In this document: positions 63,202-64,000 of the stretch, in pieces
How the letters are laid out: each line of letters opens with the position of its first letter
Position numbering within the stretch: position 1 is the stretch's first letter
NCBI RefSeq assembly: GCF_025558485.1
Contig: NZ_CP102930.1
Coordinates: 2,294,001-2,358,000 of the forward strand
Origin: Bdellovibrio bacteriovorus
GTDB lineage: Bacteria > Bdellovibrionota > Bdellovibrionia > Bdellovibrionales > Bdellovibrionaceae
Direction: 5' to 3'
Length of the DNA stretch: 64,000 nt
Translations under genes and position numbers: made by a program
The notes under the pieces: model-generated
Database searches by the model: none
Seen by the model: only the letters and a program-made list of their open reading frames with translations
What the model was told of the DNA's origin: nothing

Positions 63202-64000
63202 CTGGAAAGACATCAAAAACAGAGGCAAGGGACTTACTTTCGACGACGTGCTGATCATCCCGGCCCGCTCTGACGTGCGTTCTCGCCGCGATCCCCATCT
63301 GACTTCCAAAATCACCAAAAACTTCTCTATCGAAACCCCTATTGTCAGCGCCAACATGGACATGGTCACCGAATACGACATGGCCTTTGCCATGAACCAG
63401 TTGGGTGGCTTGGGAATTCTTCACCGCTTCCTGTCCATCGAAGAACAAGCCGAGCAAGCCCGCCGTCTGAAAGAAAACGGTGTAAAGATTATTTCTGGCA
63501 GCGTCGGCGTGGGCGAAGAATTCAAAACCCGCTCCAAAGCCCTGGTGGATGCCGGAGTGAACATTATCACTATCGACATCGCGCATGGCCACTCTGTGCA
63601 GATGATGGAAACCATGAAATGGTTGAAAGACCAATACCCACAGGTCGATCTGATTGCAGGGAACATGGCAACACCCGATGCCGCTCGTGATCTGATCGAA
63701 GCCGGTGCTGATGCCATCAAGGTGGGTATCGGTCCGGGCTCCATGTGCACCACTCGTATTATCACTGGCTGTGGCGTTCCACAGTTGACTGCGATTGCTC
63801 TGTGCGCGGAAATCGGTGAATCCTATGGCGTTCCCGTCATTGCCGACGGTGGCATTCGCACTTCCGGTGATATGGTCAAGGCCTTTGCGGCCGGCGCCAG
63901 CACTGTGATGTTGGGTAGCATGCTTTCCGGCACGATTGAAACTCCGGGTGAAATCAAAAATGGCAAAAAGCAATACCGTGGCATGGCATCCCGCTCCGCT
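63185..64000 (+). CDS. IMP dehydrogenase/GMP reductase without CBS domains (runs off window)
   Basis: The first 272 residues are visible. [35 protein letters not shown] (the catalytic Cys) and [11 protein letters not shown] are shared by IMPDH and GMP reductase. Between [10 protein letters not shown] and [11 protein letters not shown] there are only about 25 residues, where IMPDH normally has two CBS domains. It may be a GMP reductase or a short IMPDH. GAGGT at 63172-63176 supports ATG 63185. Confidence 0.9.
   Translation, partial: MTLMFNWKDIKNRGKGLTFDDVLIIPARSDVRSRRDPHLTSKITKNFSIETPIVSANMDMVTEYDMAFAMNQLGGLGILHRFLSIEEQAEQARRLKENGVKIISGSVGVGEEFKTRSKALVDAGVNIITIDIAHGHSVQMMETMKWLKDQYPQVDLIAGNMATPDAARDLIEAGADAIKVGIGPGSMCTTRIITGCGVPQLTAIALCAEIGESYGVPVIADGGIRTSGDMVKAFAAGASTVMLGSMLSGTIETPGEIKNGKKQYRGMASRSA

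Noticed and set aside
1-64000. CRISPR arrays, prophage or complete IS elements
   Set aside because: No regularly spaced repeats, transposase, integrase or phage structural genes were recognised.

Overview
The window is chromosomal DNA of a Gram-negative bacterium, most probably Bdellovibrio or a close relative (Bdellovibrionota). This is inferred from the dense coding on both strands, GC content near one half, many secreted proteins and lipoproteins of unknown function, CheY/CheX/HD signalling proteins, and a large acyl-CoA metabolism set with fused isobutyryl-CoA mutase (IcmF). No rRNA is present, so the taxonomy is not proven here.

Layout. 1-1.2 kb: end of an iron(II) uptake operon (feoA, start of feoB). 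1.3-5.8 kb: a secreted unknown, two divergent COG0720 genes (a PTPS-III-like folate enzyme and a QueD-like enzyme), phosphatidylserine decarboxylase and a FAD-dependent dehydrogenase. 5.8-9.6 kb: a hairpin repeat, a secreted tyrosine/arginine-repeat protein and a disrupted sensor histidine kinase. 9.6-14.9 kb: an acyl-CoA operon (3-hydroxybutyryl-CoA dehydrogenase, crotonase, disrupted icmF). 15-23.9 kb: SH3 protein, Mpo1-like protein, acyltransferase, a TIGR04552-like protein, two lipoproteins (one a metzincin protease), a POT peptide transporter and a CPXCG zinc-ribbon protein. 23.9-31.5 kb: beta-oxidation genes fadJ-like and fadI-like, malic enzyme, chromate transporter. 31.5-35.4 kb: hflX, lytic-transglycosylase-like protein, thioesterase and a LuxR-type regulator. 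35.6-44.2 kb: cheY-cheX-HD operon, a DUF421 gene with an in-frame amber codon, RDD protein, CCA transferase, queG, an Hpt-like protein, a second HD protein and a ClC channel. 44.3-49.5 kb: barrel protein, HvfC-like protein, and a tight operon of a secreted protein, arginase-fold hydrolase, threonine-aldolase-like enzyme and tryptophan 2,3-dioxygenase. 49.5-51.6 kb: an accessory patch with a ThrRS fragment, a GNAT fragment and a HEPN-MNT pair directly behind tRNA-Leu(UAA). 51.7-64 kb: a MraY-like transferase, a 1589-residue lipoprotein, an OmpA lipoprotein, a secreted metalloprotease, small enzymes and the start of a CBS-less IMPDH/GMP reductase.

Physiologically the window describes lipid and amino-acid catabolism (beta-oxidation, IcmF, malic enzyme, peptide uptake, tryptophan oxidation), envelope and secreted proteins, and phospho-signalling. 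That fits an organism living on the protein and lipid of other cells.

The most important caution concerns the sequence itself. The histidine kinase and icmF are each broken by a near-duplicate segment (offsets 229 and 287 bp). The copies differ almost only at synonymous positions, and removing one copy restores an exact reading frame in both genes. The block of about 3.6 kb between them looks like DNA of a sister strain joined without merging the overlaps. An assembly chimera is the simplest reading.

The best candidates for undescribed biology are the tryptophan dioxygenase operon with non-canonical downstream enzymes, the Hpt-like protein with a FliM-type CheY-binding motif beside an HD protein, and the secreted YR-repeat protein.
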